From the NCBI GenBank assembly GCA_937907435.1, contig CALCIA010000179.1, forward strand, positions 1 through 24,250: a stretch of 24,250 nucleotides of DNA, written 5' to 3'. Within the stretch, counting starts at the first letter, position 1. Every line of letters begins with the position of its first letter. The notes beneath the pieces were generated by a model. The model was given only the letters and a program-made list of their open reading frames with translations. It ran no database searches and had not been told where the DNA came from. Below are positions 7,289 to 15,818 of this stretch, in pieces. This DNA is from an uncultured Actinomycetes bacterium. Lineage in GTDB: Bacteria > Actinomycetota > Thermoleophilia > Solirubrobacterales > 70-9. A program made the position numbers and the translations under genes.

Positions 7289-8455
7289 TCACCGCGCGTC
7301 GATCCGCGCCTTGTAGGCGTCGATCGCGGCGCGCACGTCGTCGATGTGGTCGCCGCCGAACTTCTCCCGGTAGGCGCGCGCCAAGGTCAGGCAGATCATC
7401 GCCTCGGCGACCACCGCGGCGGCCGGGACCACGGTCGAGTCGGTCCGCTCGCGCAGCGCCTGGGCGGGCTGGTGGGTGACGGTGTCGACCGAGCGCAGCG
7501 GTTTGGTCAGGGTCGAGATCGGCTTGATCGCGGCCCGCACCGAGAGCGGTCGGCCGTTCGTCATCCCGCCCTCGAGGCCGCCGGCGCGGTTCGTTTCGCG
7601 GAAGTAGCCCTGCGCCTCGGACCAGAAGATCTCGTCGTGGGCTTCGGAGCCCGGCCGCGAGGCCACGTCCCACGCTTCGCCGATCGAGACGCCCTTGATC
7701 GACTGGATCGAGGCGACCGCCTGGGCGAGCCGGCCGTCGAGACGGTCTTCCCAGGAGATGTGGGAGCCAAGTCCGGGGACGAGCCCGAAGGCGATCACCT
7801 CGAAGGTGCCGCCGAGGCTCTCGTTGGCCTTCCGCAGGCGGTTGATCTCGGCGACCATCGCCTTCGAGGCCTCCGGGTCGAGCGTGCGGACCGGGTCGTC
7901 GTCGACGCCCTTGAAGTCGGCGGGGGTGAGATCCTCGCGCTCCTCCGCAGCGACCGAGGCGATCGAGGTCACGTGGCTGTGGACCTCGACGCCGAGCGCG
8001 GTGAGAAAGCCGCGGGCGACCGAGCCGGCGGCGACGCGCGCGGCGGTCTCGCGGGCGCTGGCGCGCTCGAGCACGTTGCGGATGTCGGAGTGGCCGTATT
8101 TCTGGGACCCGACCAGGTCGGCGTGACCGGGCCGCGGCAGGTGGACCTCTTCGGGCTCGAAGCCCTCCACCGGCCAGGGGTTCATCCGGTCTTCCCAGTT
8201 CGCGTAGTCGCGGTTGGCGACCAGGAGCGCGATCGGGCTCCCGAGGGTGCGGCCGTGGCGGACGCCGGAGCGCACCTCGACCGTGTCGGTCTCGATCCGC
8301 ATCCGCCCGCCGCGCCCGTGGCCGAGCTGGCGGCGCGCCATGTCGCGGTCAAGCGCCTCGCGGTCGAGCTCCAGCCCGGCGGGCATGCCCTCGACGATCG
8401 CGGTCAGCCCGGGGCCGTGGGACTCCCCGGCGGTGGTGAAGCGGAATGCGGTCAT
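7289..8455 (-). CDS. aroC: Chorismate synthase
   Basis: This enzyme converts 5-enolpyruvylshikimate 3-phosphate to chorismate, the last step of the common aromatic pathway, using reduced FMN. The 388-aa length is typical of actinobacterial AroC. Signatures include the N-terminal TAGESHG, GRGGRMRIETD in the first quarter, ARETAARVAAGSVAR and GGLEGGMTNG in the FMN/substrate region, and a conserved basic C-terminal half. It lies 12 nt after aroE and 16 nt before aroKB. TAGGGT overlapping the aroE stop lies 9 nt before the ATG. AGGGTGG in the same place can serve as a Shine-Dalgarno site, so both read-through and an internal promoter are possible. Confidence 0.97.
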   Translation of the reverse strand: MTAFRFTTAGESHGPGLTAIVEGMPAGLELDREALDRDMARRQLGHGRGGRMRIETDTVEVRSGVRHGRTLGSPIALLVANRDYANWEDRMNPWPVEGFEPEEVHLPRPGHADLVGSQKYGHSDIRNVLERASARETAARVAAGSVARGFLTALGVEVHSHVTSIASVAAEEREDLTPADFKGVDDDPVRTLDPEASKAMVAEINRLRKANESLGGTFEVIAFGLVPGLGSHISWEDRLDGRLAQAVASIQSIKGVSIGEAWDVASRPGSEAHDEIFWSEAQGYFRETNRAGGLEGGMTNGRPLSVRAAIKPISTLTKPLRSVDTVTHQPAQALRERTDSTVVPAAAVVAEAMICLTLARAYREKFGGDHIDDVRAAIDAYKARIDAR

Positions 8456-8467
8456 GAGCGCACCACC

Positions 8468-9262
8468 CTATCGGCGCACGGCGGTGCGCATCGCCTCCAG
8501 CGAGGGTTCCTCGCCGGTCCAGATGCGCAGCGAGAGGGCGCCCTGCTGGACGAGCATCTCCAGCCCGTCGACGACGGTGGCCCCGGCGGCCGCGGCGGCG
8601 GTGAGCAGCGCGCTCGGCTCCTCCGTGTAGACCATGTCGAGGACCGTCTGGCCCTCGGTGAAGGAATCGGGAGCGAGCGGCAGCGCCTCGAAGGTGTCCT
8701 CGCCGGCCAGGCCGACCGCGGTGGTGTTGACGATCAGCGCGTAGTCGGCCGGATCCGGCCCGGCGACGGCTCGCGCGCCGAGCTCGGCGGCGACCGCCTC
8801 CCCGCGCGCCGCCGTGCGGTTCCAGACGTCGACCCGCGCGCCGTCCTCGACCAACGCCCAGATCGCCGCCCGCGCCGCCCCTCCGGCCCCCAGCACGAGG
8901 ACGGGCTCGCCGGCGAACGACCTGGGAAGGGAGGCCAGGAGCCCGCCGGCGTCGGTGTTGTCGGCGAGGATCCGGCCGTCGCGGAAGCTCAGCGTGTTGG
9001 CGGCGCCGATCGCCGCGGCCGCCGGGCTCTTCTCGTCGGCCATCGCCAGCGCCGCCGCCTTGTGCGGGACCGTGACGTTGACCCCGGCGTAGTCGCCGGC
9101 CGCCGCCAGCTCGGCCACCGTCACCTCGAAGTCGGCGGGCGCCACGTCGAGCGCCCCGTAGGTCCACTCCCCCGCCAAGCCGAGCTCGGCGAGCGCCGCC
9201 GTCTGCATGTCCGGCGAGCGCGAGTGCGCCACCGGGTGACCGATCACCGCCAGGCTGGGCAC
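8468..9262 (-). CDS. aroE: Shikimate dehydrogenase (NADP+)
   Basis: It reduces 3-dehydroshikimate to shikimate with NADPH. The 264-aa protein has the shikimate-binding N-terminal domain with GHPVAHSRSP, catalytic Lys68 in NVTVPHK and Asp104 in NTDAGG. The Rossmann domain carries GAGGAARAA (125-133) and NRT (148-150), the NADP-specificity motif. The start is GTG, 13 nt after the mltG stop. With aroC, aroKB and aroQ it completes five activities of the seven-step pathway in one run; DAHP synthase and EPSP synthase genes are not in the window. Confidence 0.96.
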   Translation of the reverse strand: MPSLAVIGHPVAHSRSPDMQTAALAELGLAGEWTYGALDVAPADFEVTVAELAAAGDYAGVNVTVPHKAAALAMADEKSPAAAAIGAANTLSFRDGRILADNTDAGGLLASLPRSFAGEPVLVLGAGGAARAAIWALVEDGARVDVWNRTAARGEAVAAELGARAVAGPDPADYALIVNTTAVGLAGEDTFEALPLAPDSFTEGQTVLDMVYTEEPSALLTAAAAAGATVVDGLEMLVQQGALSLRIWTGEEPSLEAMRTAVRR

Positions 9263-9275
9263 CGCGACCCCAGGC

Positions 9276-11171
9276 TCACTTGCAGGTGCTGGGCTCGTTG
9301 CCGCCGTTCTTTTCGCGCGCCCGTTCGTATTTGGCGGCGTCGGCGAGGAATTCGGCTTCGGTCTTCGCGAAGGTGAGTTCGTTGCACGAGTTCGGGTTGT
9401 TCACGTAGAAGAGGTAATTGGTCTTCGCCGGGTGCGCGGCGGCGTTCAGCGCGGCGAGGCCGGGGCTGTTGATCGGTCCCGGCGGCAGGCCCGGGGTGGT
9501 GCGCGTGTTGTACGGCGAGTTGCTTTCCAGCTCCGACTGGGTCAGCGGCTTTTCGTAGTTGCCGGTGGCGAAGCGGATCGTCGAGTCGATCCCCAGCGTC
9601 ATCCCTTCGTGCAGCCGGTTGTAGATCACCGAGGCGACCAGTTTGCGCTGCTTCGGCACGCCCGCCTCGCGTTCGATCATCGAGGCGATCGTGACCACGT
9701 CGAACACGGTCAGGTTTTTCGACTTCGCGTACTTCATCTTGACCTTCTTGATCTTCCGCTTGAAGTCCTTGAGCTGCAGCGCCACCAGGTTCTTGACCGG
9801 TTTGTGGGTGTTGAATTCCCAGCTGTCGGGATAGAGGAAGCCCTCCAGCGACTTGACGTTCTTGCCGCCGTACTGTTCCGGGTTCAGGATCTTCGACCTC
9901 TTGGTCGCCCGCATGTAGTTGCCCTTGATCCCGTCTTCCTGCAGGAGCTTGGCGGTAATCGGGCGGCTCTGGCCCTCGGGGATCATCACCGTGACCACGC
10001 CGGGCTTCTGCACTTCGACCGGCTTGGGTTCCTTGGTGAGCTGGTCGATCGCGTCGCTGTAGCTCATGTCCTTGGCCATCAGGTGCTTGCCCGCGATGAG
10101 ATTGGAGCGGTCGCCGGCGAGGGTGACGCGGGCCTGGAAGAGGGTCGAGCCGTCGACGATGAAGCCGCCGGAGATGACGCCCTTGCGTTCCAGGAGTTCG
10201 CCGACTTCGCCGACGCTCGACCCCTTCGGGATCACCACCGCCACCTTGCCGCTGCCGTCGCCGTGGAACGGCTGGAAGAGGGAGTTCAGGAAGAGCAGGA
10301 CGACGATCAGGACGACGACGCCGAGCACCCGGAAGGGGTGGCGCAGGAACGGGCCGAGTGGGCCGCCGAACCGCCTGCGGCCGTCGTCGCCGTGACGGCG
10401 CCCGGAGCGCGCCGCGCCCGCCATCCGCGGGTCGCCCTCGTCGTCGAAGGGCTCGTCGTCGCCGAACCAGTCGTCGCGCGGGGGCGGCGGCTCCCAGTCC
10501 CCGGCGCCGATCTCCTCCACCGGCCGCGGCGGCAGCGCCCGGTGCTCCCGCGTCGCGGGCCCGGCCGCGGGAACCGCGTGCTCCCCGGTCGGCTGGTTGG
10601 GATCGGGCCGCGGCGCCTCGGCGGTCTGCGGCCCCGGGTCGATCTGCGGCGCCTCCGCGGTCGGCTTTTGCGGGGCTTCGGTCTGCGGCGGGATCGGCGC
10701 CTCGCCGGTGGTCGGCTCGGCGGGGCTCGGTGATTCCGCGGTAGGCGGCGCGGGCTGCGCGGCTTCCTGCTCTCCGCTCGGGGGCGTCGGGGGCGTCGCG
10801 CCGGCCGCTGCCGCGGCTCCGGCCGCGGCGGCCTTGCCTTTCCGTCGTCCCAGCAGTCGCCTTCTCCCCCGCTCGGCCTTCTCGGCCTGCTCGCCGGAGG
10901 CGGCCGGCTCCTGGCCGGGCAGAGGCGGGGTCGGCTCGGCGGGCTCGTCCCAGAACTCCTGCTCGGGGGTGCGCGGCGGCGCCGGGGGCGGCGCGGGTTT
11001 CGACGGCGGCGGAGGTGCCGCGGCTTTCGCCTTCTTCTTCGAGCGCTTCGAGGCGCGCTTCGCTTCGCGTTCGCGCCGGCGTTCCTCCCGTTCGACCGCG
11101 GCCGGGTCGTTGGGGTCGAACAGCGGGTCGCCGCCCGGCGGGATGCCGCCCTTGCCCAAGTTGTCGCTCAC
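9276..11171 (-). CDS. mltG: Endolytic murein transglycosylase MltG with long disordered N-terminus
   Basis: MltG cleaves nascent glycan strands at the outer face of the membrane and so sets peptidoglycan chain length. Of 631 residues, about 1-275 form a low-complexity cytoplasmic region: a basic KR-rich stretch (30-50), then Pro/Ala/Glu-rich sequence with repeated EAP units (157-187) and an acidic patch (233-248). One TM helix follows at about 281-298, then the LysM-like and YceG domains. The catalytic Glu is Glu500 in ASMIEREAG, matching ASxxE of E. coli MltG; YNTRTTPGLPPGPINSPG (554-571) is the usual C-terminal signature. The ATG overlaps the ruvX stop (ATGA). E. coli MltG has 340 residues; the extra length is almost all in the disordered part. 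Confidence 0.95.
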   Translation of the reverse strand: MSDNLGKGGIPPGGDPLFDPNDPAAVEREERRREREAKRASKRSKKKAKAAAPPPPSKPAPPPAPPRTPEQEFWDEPAEPTPPLPGQEPAASGEQAEKAERGRRRLLGRRKGKAAAAGAAAAAGATPPTPPSGEQEAAQPAPPTAESPSPAEPTTGEAPIPPQTEAPQKPTAEAPQIDPGPQTAEAPRPDPNQPTGEHAVPAAGPATREHRALPPRPVEEIGAGDWEPPPPRDDWFGDDEPFDDEGDPRMAGAARSGRRHGDDGRRRFGGPLGPFLRHPFRVLGVVVLIVVLLFLNSLFQPFHGDGSGKVAVVIPKGSSVGEVGELLERKGVISGGFIVDGSTLFQARVTLAGDRSNLIAGKHLMAKDMSYSDAIDQLTKEPKPVEVQKPGVVTVMIPEGQSRPITAKLLQEDGIKGNYMRATKRSKILNPEQYGGKNVKSLEGFLYPDSWEFNTHKPVKNLVALQLKDFKRKIKKVKMKYAKSKNLTVFDVVTIASMIEREAGVPKQRKLVASVIYNRLHEGMTLGIDSTIRFATGNYEKPLTQSELESNSPYNTRTTPGLPPGPINSPGLAALNAAAHPAKTNYLFYVNNPNSCNELTFAKTEAEFLADAAKYERAREKNGGNEPSTCK

Positions 11172-11563
11172 GACTCGCCCTTTCGCGCAAGGCTGGTCAG
11201 GTAGGCCTCGAGCAGGTGCGCCGCGGCCAGCGAGTCGCGTGCCGCCGTCGACCCGGCCCGCCGGCTCGCGTCGGCCATGCGGCTGGTGAGGCGCTCGTCG
11301 TAGGTGTCGACCGGGACGTCGAGGAGCACGGTGAGTTCGTCGGCGAAGGTCCGCGCCAGGGCCGCCTGGCTCCCCTCCTCGCCGCTCAGGTGGACGGGCA
11401 GGCCGACGACGACCCGCTCGACCTCGCGCTCGCGGACCAGCTCCACCACCGAGGCGGGCTCAGGGGGTTCGATCACCGGCAGCGGCGTGCAGAGGGTCCC
11501 GGTCGGATCACAGATCGCGGCGCCGATCCGGACGGTGCCGTGGTCGAGGGCGAGCACTCGCAA
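11168..11563 (-). CDS. ruvX: Holliday junction resolvase-like protein YqgF/RuvX
   Basis: A 131-aa RNase H-fold protein of the YqgF family, linked in E. coli to 16S rRNA 5'-end processing and also called a putative Holliday-junction resolvase. The first acidic residue is in LALDHGTVRIG (Asp7), followed by VVGLPVHLSG and YDERLTS, and the last acidic residue lies in RDSLAAAHLLEAYL. TTG at 11563 is preferred: the first beta-strand begins right there, and GGGG lies 7 nt upstream; GTG at 11557 is an alternative. A longer in-frame reading would overlap alaS with Arg-rich sequence typical of a shadow frame. The start is 4 nt after the alaS stop and the end overlaps mltG, so the three are coupled. Confidence 0.9.
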   Translation of the reverse strand: MRVLALDHGTVRIGAAICDPTGTLCTPLPVIEPPEPASVVELVREREVERVVVGLPVHLSGEEGSQAALARTFADELTVLLDVPVDTYDERLTSRMADASRRAGSTAARDSLAAAHLLEAYLTSLARKGES

Positions 11564-11567
11564 GCAG

Positions 11568-14186
11568 CTACCCCAACTTCCCCTCGACGATCGCGCGCGC
11601 CTCCGCCAGCGCGTCGTCGAGCTTCGCCGGATCGCGGCCGCCCGCCTGCGCCATGTCGTCGCGGCCGCCCCCGCCACCGCCGACCACGCCTGCCGCGGCG
11701 CGCACCAGCTCGGCCGCCGAAAGTCCCTTCTCGATCGCGCCCGGGCTCGCCAGCGCCACCAGCGCCACCTTGTCCCCGTCGCCGCCGCCCAGCACCTGCA
11801 CGACCGGGTCGCCGAGCGAGGACTGGATCCGGTTGGCGACGTCGAGCAGCGACTTCTGGTCGGCCAGCTCGGTCGCCGCGACCAGCACCTGGACGCCGCC
11901 GACCTCGGCCGCCGTGCCGCCGAGGCGCTTGGCTTCCTCGCCGAGCGCCTGGCCCTGCGCCTTCTGCGCGCCCGCGCTCGCCTCCTTCAGCTGCTCCGCC
12001 GCGCGCCGCGTGCCCGCGAGCGGGTCCTGCGGGTTCCCCAGCAGCTCGCCGACCTCGCGCAGCGCCCCGTCGCGCTCGCGGAAGTAATCGGTCGCGGCGG
12101 GGCCGGTGATCGCCTCGATGCGGCGCACGTTGGCGGCGCTGGATCCCTCGGCGGTCACCTTGAAGATGCCGATCTCGGCGGTGTTGGCGACGTGCGTGCC
12201 GCCGCAGAGCTCGCGCGAGACGCCTTCGATCTCCACCACCCGCACCCACTCGCCGTATTTCTCGCCGAAGAGGGCCATCGCGCCGAGCGCTTCGGCCTCG
12301 GCCCGCTCCATCTCCAGCCAGCGGACCGGCGCGCTCGCGCTGATCCACTCGTTGACGCGGTCCTCGACGTCGCGCAGCTCCTCGGGGCTCAGCGACTGCC
12401 CGTGGGTGAAGTCGAAGCGCAGTTTGTCCGGGCGCACCGCCGAGCCCGCCTGGCGGACGTGGGTGCCGAGCCGCTCGCGCAACGCCGCGTGCAGGAGGTG
12501 CGTCGCGGTGTGGTTGCGCATGGTGGCGTGACGGGACTCGCGGTCGACGAGGGCTTCGACCTGGGCGCCCGCGGGGATCTCCTTGCCCTCGATCGCGACG
12601 ACCTGGTCGCCGCCGACCCGGTAGACGTCGACCACCGCGGCCTCGTCGCCGTCCCAACGCAGCAGGCCGGAGTCGGCGACCTGGCCGCCGCCCTCGGCGT
12701 AGAAGGGGCTGGTCTCGAGCTTCAGCAGCGCCCGCTCGCCCTGCGGCTCGCTCGCCGCCACGCCGGTCGTCGCCCGCAGCGTTTCGTAGCCGACGAAGTT
12801 GCTCGGCGAGGTCGCCGCGGCGAATTCCTGGACCCGCTCGTGCGTGTCCTCGGAGCCGTGCGCGGTCGCCGCGCCGGTGCGGGCACGGGTGCGCTGCTCC
12901 TCCATCAGCTCGGCGAAGCCGTCGTCGTCGACCGCCAGGCCCTGCTCGCCGAGCAGCTCCTTGGTGAGGTCGTAGGGGAAGCCGTAGGTGTCGTGGAGCT
13001 TGAAGGCGTCGGCGGCGTCGATCCAGGAGGTGTTCGACTCGCGCGCCTCGGCGATCAGCCGCTCCAGCAGCTCCGAGCCCCGCTCCAGCGTGCGCCCGAA
13101 GCTCTCCTCCTCGTCGTCGACCCAGCGGGCGATGTTGTCGCGTTCGGCGACCAGCTCCGGGTAGACCTCGCCCATCAGCTCGATCACGCGGGCGGCGAAC
13201 TTACCGAGCCAGGGCGCCTCGAGGTCGAGCGTCTTGCCCTGCTGGATCGCCCGCCGCATGATCCGGCGCAGGATGTAGCCGCGGTCCTCGTTGGAGGGGA
13301 CGACCCCGTCGGCGATCAGGAAGGCGGCGCCGCGCGAGTGGTCGGCGACGATCCGCATCGCCCGCGTCACCGCCTCGCTCTCGCCGTAGGTGTGCCCGGA
13401 GAGCTCCTCGGCGAGGTCGATCAGCGGTCGCAGCAGGTCGGTCTCGTAGGTCGAGGGGACGTCCTGGAGGATCGCCGCCATCCGGTCGAGGCCCATGCCG
13501 GTGTCGATGTTCTTCGTCGGCAGCTCGGTGAGCGTCCCGTCCTCGGCGAGGTCGTAGGACATGAAGACGTGGTTCCAGAACTCGAGGAAGCGCTCGCCCT
13601 CGTCGCCGGGGCGTTCGTCGGCGGTGCCGAAATCGAGCCCGCGGTCGATGTAGAGCTCCGAGCACGGTCCGCACGGCCCGGTCGGCCCGCCCTGCCAGAA
13701 GTTGTCGTCGCGGCCGAGCTGGACGATGCGCTCGGCGGGGATGCCGGTCCGTTCCCAGAGCTCGATCGCCTCGGTGTCGGGGCCGAGCCCGAGCTCCTCG
13801 TCGCCGCCGAAGACGGTCGCCCAGATCCGCTCCGGATCCATCCCGAAGCCCTGCGTCACAAGCTCCCAGCCCCACTGGATCGACTCGGCCTTGAAGTAGT
13901 CGCCGAAGCTCCAGTTGCCGAGCATCTCGAAGAAGGTGTGGTGGCGGGCGGTGTTGCCGACCTCCTCGATGTCGGTGGTGCGGAAGCATTTCTGCACGTC
14001 GGTGAGGCGCGAGGCGGGCGGCGTCTCGCGGCCGAGGAAGTAGGGCTTGAAGGGCTGCATGCCGGCCGTCGTGAGCAGCACCGTCGGGTCGTGCACGGAG
14101 GGCACGAGCGAGGCCGAGGGGACGATCTTGTGTCCCCGCTCCGCGAAGAACGAGAGGTAGGTGTCGCGGATTTGTTGGGCCTTCAT
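11568..14186 (-). CDS. alaS: Alanyl-tRNA synthetase
   Basis: A class II synthetase that charges tRNA-Ala, with cis-editing of Ser/Gly-tRNA. It has 872 residues, the usual bacterial length. The order is: catalytic core (1-about 240, with motif 2 around FRTTDIEEVGNTARHHTFFEM), tRNA-recognition domain, editing domain (about 550-700), coiled coil, and C-Ala domain (about 760-872) with a Gly-rich run at 836-841. The editing-site zinc ligands His559, His563, Cys661 and His665 are present in HTATH and CGGTH. TAGGCT lies 7 nt before the ATG and there is no Shine-Dalgarno site, so the transcript is probably leaderless. It is the likely head of an operon through ruvX, mltG, aroE, aroC and aroKB. Confidence 0.98.
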   Translation of the reverse strand: MKAQQIRDTYLSFFAERGHKIVPSASLVPSVHDPTVLLTTAGMQPFKPYFLGRETPPASRLTDVQKCFRTTDIEEVGNTARHHTFFEMLGNWSFGDYFKAESIQWGWELVTQGFGMDPERIWATVFGGDEELGLGPDTEAIELWERTGIPAERIVQLGRDDNFWQGGPTGPCGPCSELYIDRGLDFGTADERPGDEGERFLEFWNHVFMSYDLAEDGTLTELPTKNIDTGMGLDRMAAILQDVPSTYETDLLRPLIDLAEELSGHTYGESEAVTRAMRIVADHSRGAAFLIADGVVPSNEDRGYILRRIMRRAIQQGKTLDLEAPWLGKFAARVIELMGEVYPELVAERDNIARWVDDEEESFGRTLERGSELLERLIAEARESNTSWIDAADAFKLHDTYGFPYDLTKELLGEQGLAVDDDGFAELMEEQRTRARTGAATAHGSEDTHERVQEFAAATSPSNFVGYETLRATTGVAASEPQGERALLKLETSPFYAEGGGQVADSGLLRWDGDEAAVVDVYRVGGDQVVAIEGKEIPAGAQVEALVDRESRHATMRNHTATHLLHAALRERLGTHVRQAGSAVRPDKLRFDFTHGQSLSPEELRDVEDRVNEWISASAPVRWLEMERAEAEALGAMALFGEKYGEWVRVVEIEGVSRELCGGTHVANTAEIGIFKVTAEGSSAANVRRIEAITGPAATDYFRERDGALREVGELLGNPQDPLAGTRRAAEQLKEASAGAQKAQGQALGEEAKRLGGTAAEVGGVQVLVAATELADQKSLLDVANRIQSSLGDPVVQVLGGGDGDKVALVALASPGAIEKGLSAAELVRAAAGVVGGGGGGRDDMAQAGGRDPAKLDDALAEARAIVEGKLG

Positions 14187-14193
14187 GAGGGAG

Positions 14194-14199
14194 AGCCTA
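14194..14199 (-). promoter_or_regulatory. -10 box of alaS (leaderless type)
   Basis: TAGGCT ends 7 nt before the alaS ATG in the 60-bp gap after mnmA. The predicted +1 falls on the start codon. No T-box leader fits in this space. Confidence 0.5.
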
Positions 14200-14246
14200 C
14201 GGTTTGCTGACAGTTCGTGTGTCGAATGGCACGGACGGCGGCGGGG

Positions 14247-15818
14247 TCAGCGGGCGATCGTGCCGTGGCCGACGATCGTCTCGCCGTCCATCAGCACCGC
14301 GGTCTGGCCCGGCGAGGCGGCCGTGAAGGGCTCGTCCAGCTCGAGCTCCAGAGCATCGTGGCGGCCCGGCGCGGCGGCGCCGATGGTGGCGGGCAGGGTG
14401 GCCGAGTGGTAGCGCAGGCGGACGTTGTCGACGCGGGCGCCGTCGCGGTGGAGGACGGCGTCACGGACGTGGATGCGGCGCGTTTCGAGGTCCTCGCGGG
14501 TGCCGACGGTGACCGTGTTGGCGGCGGCGTCGGTGGCGACGACATATCCCGGCTCGTTAAGCGAGACGCCGATGCCGCGCCGCTGGCCGACGGTGAAGTT
14601 GTGGTGGCCGCGGTGGCGGCCGAGGGTGCGGCCGGAGCGGTCGACGACGGCGCCGTCGCGGTCGACCAGGTTGCCGTGGCGGCGCAGGAACCCGCGCTTG
14701 CCCTGGCCGGCGAGGAAGCAGAGGTCCTGGGACTCGGGCTTCTTGGCGACCGAGAGGCCGTGGCGGGCGGCGACGGCGCGTACCTCGTCCTTGGTCATGT
14801 CGGTGAGCGGGAAGCCGAGGCGGCCGATGAGGTCCGGCGGCAGCGCCGCGAGCATGTAGCTCTGGTCCTTGGCCGCATCGGCCCCGGCGGCAAGCAGCGG
14901 CCCCTCGGCGTCCCAGGCGATCCGCGCGTAGTGGCCGGTGAGCAGGCGCGTGGCGCCGAGCCGCTGGGCGAGGTCGAGCATCGCCGCCAGCCGCACTTCG
15001 CCGTTGCAGAGGATGCAGGGGTTAGGGGTCTGGCCCTCGGCGTAGCCCGCGACCCAGCGCTCGACGACGCGGCGACGGAAGTCGGCCTCGAGGTCGAGCG
15101 TGAAGTGCGGGATGTCGAGCGAGTGGGCGACGGCCCGCGCGCCGAGCACGGCCTCGGGCGAGCAGCAGGCCTTGGTCCCGTCGGTCTCCGGGTCGGCCCA
15201 GAGCTTCACGGTGATCGCGACCACGTCGGCGCCTCGCTCGCGTTCGAGGAGGGCGGCCACCGCGGAGTCGACGCCGCCGCTGACAGCGACGGCGACGCGC
15301 TCGGGGGACCGGACTCGCCCACCTTCACGGGCTATTAAGGTGGGCGAGCCCGGCCCCCCTCGCTGCGCGTCCGCCGCTTCGGCCTCTTGCTCGACGCCGG
15401 CCGGAGCGCCAGGAGTTGCTTCGCTTCGCCGCGCCGTCGAGGGGTCCAGCGAGAGGCTGGAGGACGCCGCGGCGCTCAGGGCGCGATGGAGCGCATCGGT
15501 CGCAAGCTGGGCCGCGTGGCGCTTTGCGGGGGCCAGGCCACCCAGGAGCGCTTCGGCGTCGTCGATCGAGAGCTTCGCGGCCTCGAGGACCGTCGCGCCC
15601 TCGATGGTCTCGGCGACGGCCGCGGTGGCCGCGCGAGTGGCGCCGCAGCCCTCGGTGTCGAAAGTGACCGCGGCGATGCGGCCCCCGTCGATGGCCAGGG
15701 AGAGCCGGGAGAGGTCGCCGCAGGCGGCGCCGCCTGCGGCGCCGGTGAAGGCGCCATCGGGCGTCGGGCCGCGACGGGCGTCATCGCGGAGGAAGTGGTC
15801 GAAGATCTCCCGATCCAT
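14247..15818 (-). CDS. mnmA: IscU/NifU-like scaffold domain fused to tRNA 2-thiouridylase MnmA
   Basis: MnmA puts sulfur on U34 of Lys, Glu and Gln tRNAs. This 523-aa protein has an extra N-terminal domain. Residues 1-116 match IscU/NifU-N: an opening DHF.RDDARRG, Cys33 and Asp35 in CGD, Cys58 in EGCGA, and His101. The third scaffold cysteine, expected at 102, is Ala. A linker (about 117-172) rich in Ala, Glu and Gly follows, and part of it is encoded by a palindrome. The MnmA part has the PP-loop SGGVDS (180-185), PNPCILCN with Cys268 and Cys271, GHYARI, and Cys367 in ESQDLCFL. The CxxC...C set matches MnmA forms thought to hold a [4Fe-4S] cluster. ATG 15818 is right because the IscU domain begins there; it overlaps the preceding gene by 38 nt. 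Confidence 0.93.
   Translation of the reverse strand: MDREIFDHFLRDDARRGPTPDGAFTGAAGGAACGDLSRLSLAIDGGRIAAVTFDTEGCGATRAATAAVAETIEGATVLEAAKLSIDDAEALLGGLAPAKRHAAQLATDALHRALSAAASSSLSLDPSTARRSEATPGAPAGVEQEAEAADAQRGGPGSPTLIAREGGRVRSPERVAVAVSGGVDSAVAALLERERGADVVAITVKLWADPETDGTKACCSPEAVLGARAVAHSLDIPHFTLDLEADFRRRVVERWVAGYAEGQTPNPCILCNGEVRLAAMLDLAQRLGATRLLTGHYARIAWDAEGPLLAAGADAAKDQSYMLAALPPDLIGRLGFPLTDMTKDEVRAVAARHGLSVAKKPESQDLCFLAGQGKRGFLRRHGNLVDRDGAVVDRSGRTLGRHRGHHNFTVGQRRGIGVSLNEPGYVVATDAAANTVTVGTREDLETRRIHVRDAVLHRDGARVDNVRLRYHSATLPATIGAAAPGRHDALELELDEPFTAASPGQTAVLMDGETIVGHGTIAR
15309..15353. repeat. Palindromic element inside the mnmA linker
   Basis: Arms CTCGCCCACCTT (15314-15325) and AAGGTGGGCGAG (15337-15348) are perfect complements with an 11-nt loop. 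After one mismatch, CCGG on each side extends the stem to 16 of 17 pairs. On the coding strand it encodes about residues 156-170 of the fusion protein and contains consecutive TTA and ATA codons, which are rare in this GC-rich DNA. It resembles an in-frame palindromic insertion. Confidence 0.7.

Noticed and set aside
11564..11677. Upstream extension of ruvX into alaS
   Set aside because: Arg/Ala-rich shadow sequence; the RNase H fold begins at the TTG at 11563.
14187..14246. T-box or other riboswitch before alaS
   Set aside because: The gap is only 60 bp, and a -10 box directly before the ATG leaves no room for a leader.
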